This document shows positions 63,307 through 64,000 of a DNA stretch of 64,000 nt, in pieces. The stretch spans positions 1 to 64,000 of the forward strand of contig DKOR01000037.1 in the NCBI GenBank assembly GCA_002470825.1. The letters run 5' to 3'. The notes under the pieces were generated by a model that had not been told where the DNA came from, made no database searches, and saw only the letters and a list, made by a program, of their open reading frames with translations. This DNA comes from Thiotrichaceae bacterium UBA7357 (lineage in GTDB: Bacteria; Pseudomonadota; Gammaproteobacteria; Eutrophobiales; Eutrophobiaceae). The position numbers were made by a program, and so were the translations under genes. Each line of letters opens with the position of its first letter. Positions within the stretch are counted from its first letter, which is position 1.

Positions 63307-64000
63307 ATGAAAAATTCAATTTTCTACACCTCAGACCTGTTAACTCCTGCTTATATCTATGACCATGTCAGTATAATTAGCGCGCTTGATAAACTTGTTG
63401 ATTTGAAAGAAAAAACGGATTGTTTGCCTTTATATTCTATCAAGTCAGCAAATATGGTTGGACTGCTTGAGATTATTAAACCTTATGTGTCAGGGTTTTC
63501 CTGTAGTTCATTATTTGAAGCGCGACTCGCAGCAGAAGTTTTAGAACAGAGTCAAACAATACATATAACAACACCGGGTTACCGACATGATGAATGGGAT
63601 AATATTATTGAGTTATGCGATTTTGTTACTTTGAACTCGATAAATCATTGGGACACTATTGCAAACAAAAAAGATGTGAGTACAAGTCCTGGTATTCGAC
63701 TTAATCCAGAATTATCGTTTGTTAATGATGAAAGATACGATCCTTGTCGTCCAGATTCAAAATTAGGAATAACACTTGAACAACTTGCTATGGCAAATTT
63801 AAAACAAGAATGGGACTGGGAATGTATAGAAGGGGTGCACCTACATAATAATTGTAAATCAACACATTATGAAGAATTAAAGCATAGTGTGGAAAAAGTC
63901 ATGACAGGTCTTTTAGAATTTAATCTAAAATTGAAATGGATTAATCTAGGTGGAGGTTATCTGTTAAATGGCGAAATGAATCTAACCCCATTAGAAACTA
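63307..64000 (+). CDS. nspC: Carboxynorspermidine decarboxylase, partial (3' end beyond window)
   Basis: PLP decarboxylase of the alanine-racemase fold that makes norspermidine or spermidine from the carboxylated precursor. About 231 residues are in the window. The PLP lysine is in YSIKSANMVGLL near residue 43. The family motif GIRLNPELSF is near residue 124 and DPCRPDSKLGI near residue 142; HLHNNCK is near residue 178. The partner carboxyspermidine dehydrogenase is not seen in the window. The 5' half reads cleanly to the window edge. Confidence 0.93.
   Translation, partial: MKNSIFYTSDLLTPAYIYDHVSIISALDKLVDLKEKTDCLPLYSIKSANMVGLLEIIKPYVSGFSCSSLFEARLAAEVLEQSQTIHITTPGYRHDEWDNIIELCDFVTLNSINHWDTIANKKDVSTSPGIRLNPELSFVNDERYDPCRPDSKLGITLEQLAMANLKQEWDWECIEGVHLHNNCKSTHYEELKHSVEKVMTGLLEFNLKLKWINLGGGYLLNGEMNLTPLET

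Overview
The window is 64 kb of AT-rich, gene-dense chromosome from a free-living gammaproteobacterium. The placement rests on gene content and order. There are fabA/fabB for unsaturated fatty acids, a metG-rnf block divergent from apbC-dcd, carAB-greA-rlmE-ftsH-glmM, and leuB-asd-fimV-truA-trpF with accD-folC-dedD-cvpA-purF, as in Pseudomonas-like genomes. I cannot name a genus. No rRNA, tRNA, CRISPR array, insertion sequence or prophage was found.

Layout. 1-3846 (minus): rnfD (cut by the edge), rnfB, an unusual rnfA and metG. 3965-7387 (plus): apbC, dcd, cysG. 7851-12117: msrB, lexA with its operators, a DUF938 methyltransferase and a cation/proton antiporter. 12459-17674: fabB-fabA (minus), ispG and acs (plus). 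17675-20555: a regulatory interval, then class III PHA synthase phaE-phaC. 20799-29919 (plus): carAB, greA, rlmE, ftsH, glmM. 30154-34855 (minus): recQ, yffB, dapD, dapC. 34902-50501 (plus): a DMT transporter, leuB, asd, fimV, truA, trpF, trpB, a small HTH gene, trpA, accD, folC, dedD, cvpA, purF. 50596-58914 (minus): phasin, phaR, phaA, lpd, sucB, sucA. 59226-61543 (plus): gltA, mdh. 61591-64000: a HAD phosphatase, rppH, a secreted hypothetical and the start of nspC.

How the genes fit together. Acs and PhaA supply acetyl-CoA and acetoacetyl-CoA. PhaEC polymerises hydroxyacyl-CoA into polyhydroxyalkanoate (PHA), the phasin coats the granule, and PhaR should sense free polymer. GltA, SucAB-Lpd and Mdh burn the same acetyl-CoA. 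The main finding is a shared TGC-N3-GCA type element, like the CTGC-N3-GCAG site reported for Paracoccus PhaR. It lies upstream of the phasin gene, phaA, gltA/sucA and a consensus promoter ahead of phaE. This suggests that one PHA-sensing repressor links storage to entry into the TCA cycle.

Other points worth a second look: RnfA lacks both cysteines that ligate the membrane [2Fe-2S] cluster, and rnfC is missing between rnfB and rnfD. Two GTTC-N7-GTTC boxes, the alphaproteobacterial LexA pattern, sit on the lexA promoter. glmM has no ATG, GTG or TTG start and probably begins at ATT. A small HTH gene sits between trpB and trpA. All calls were made by reading the sequence; no database search was possible.
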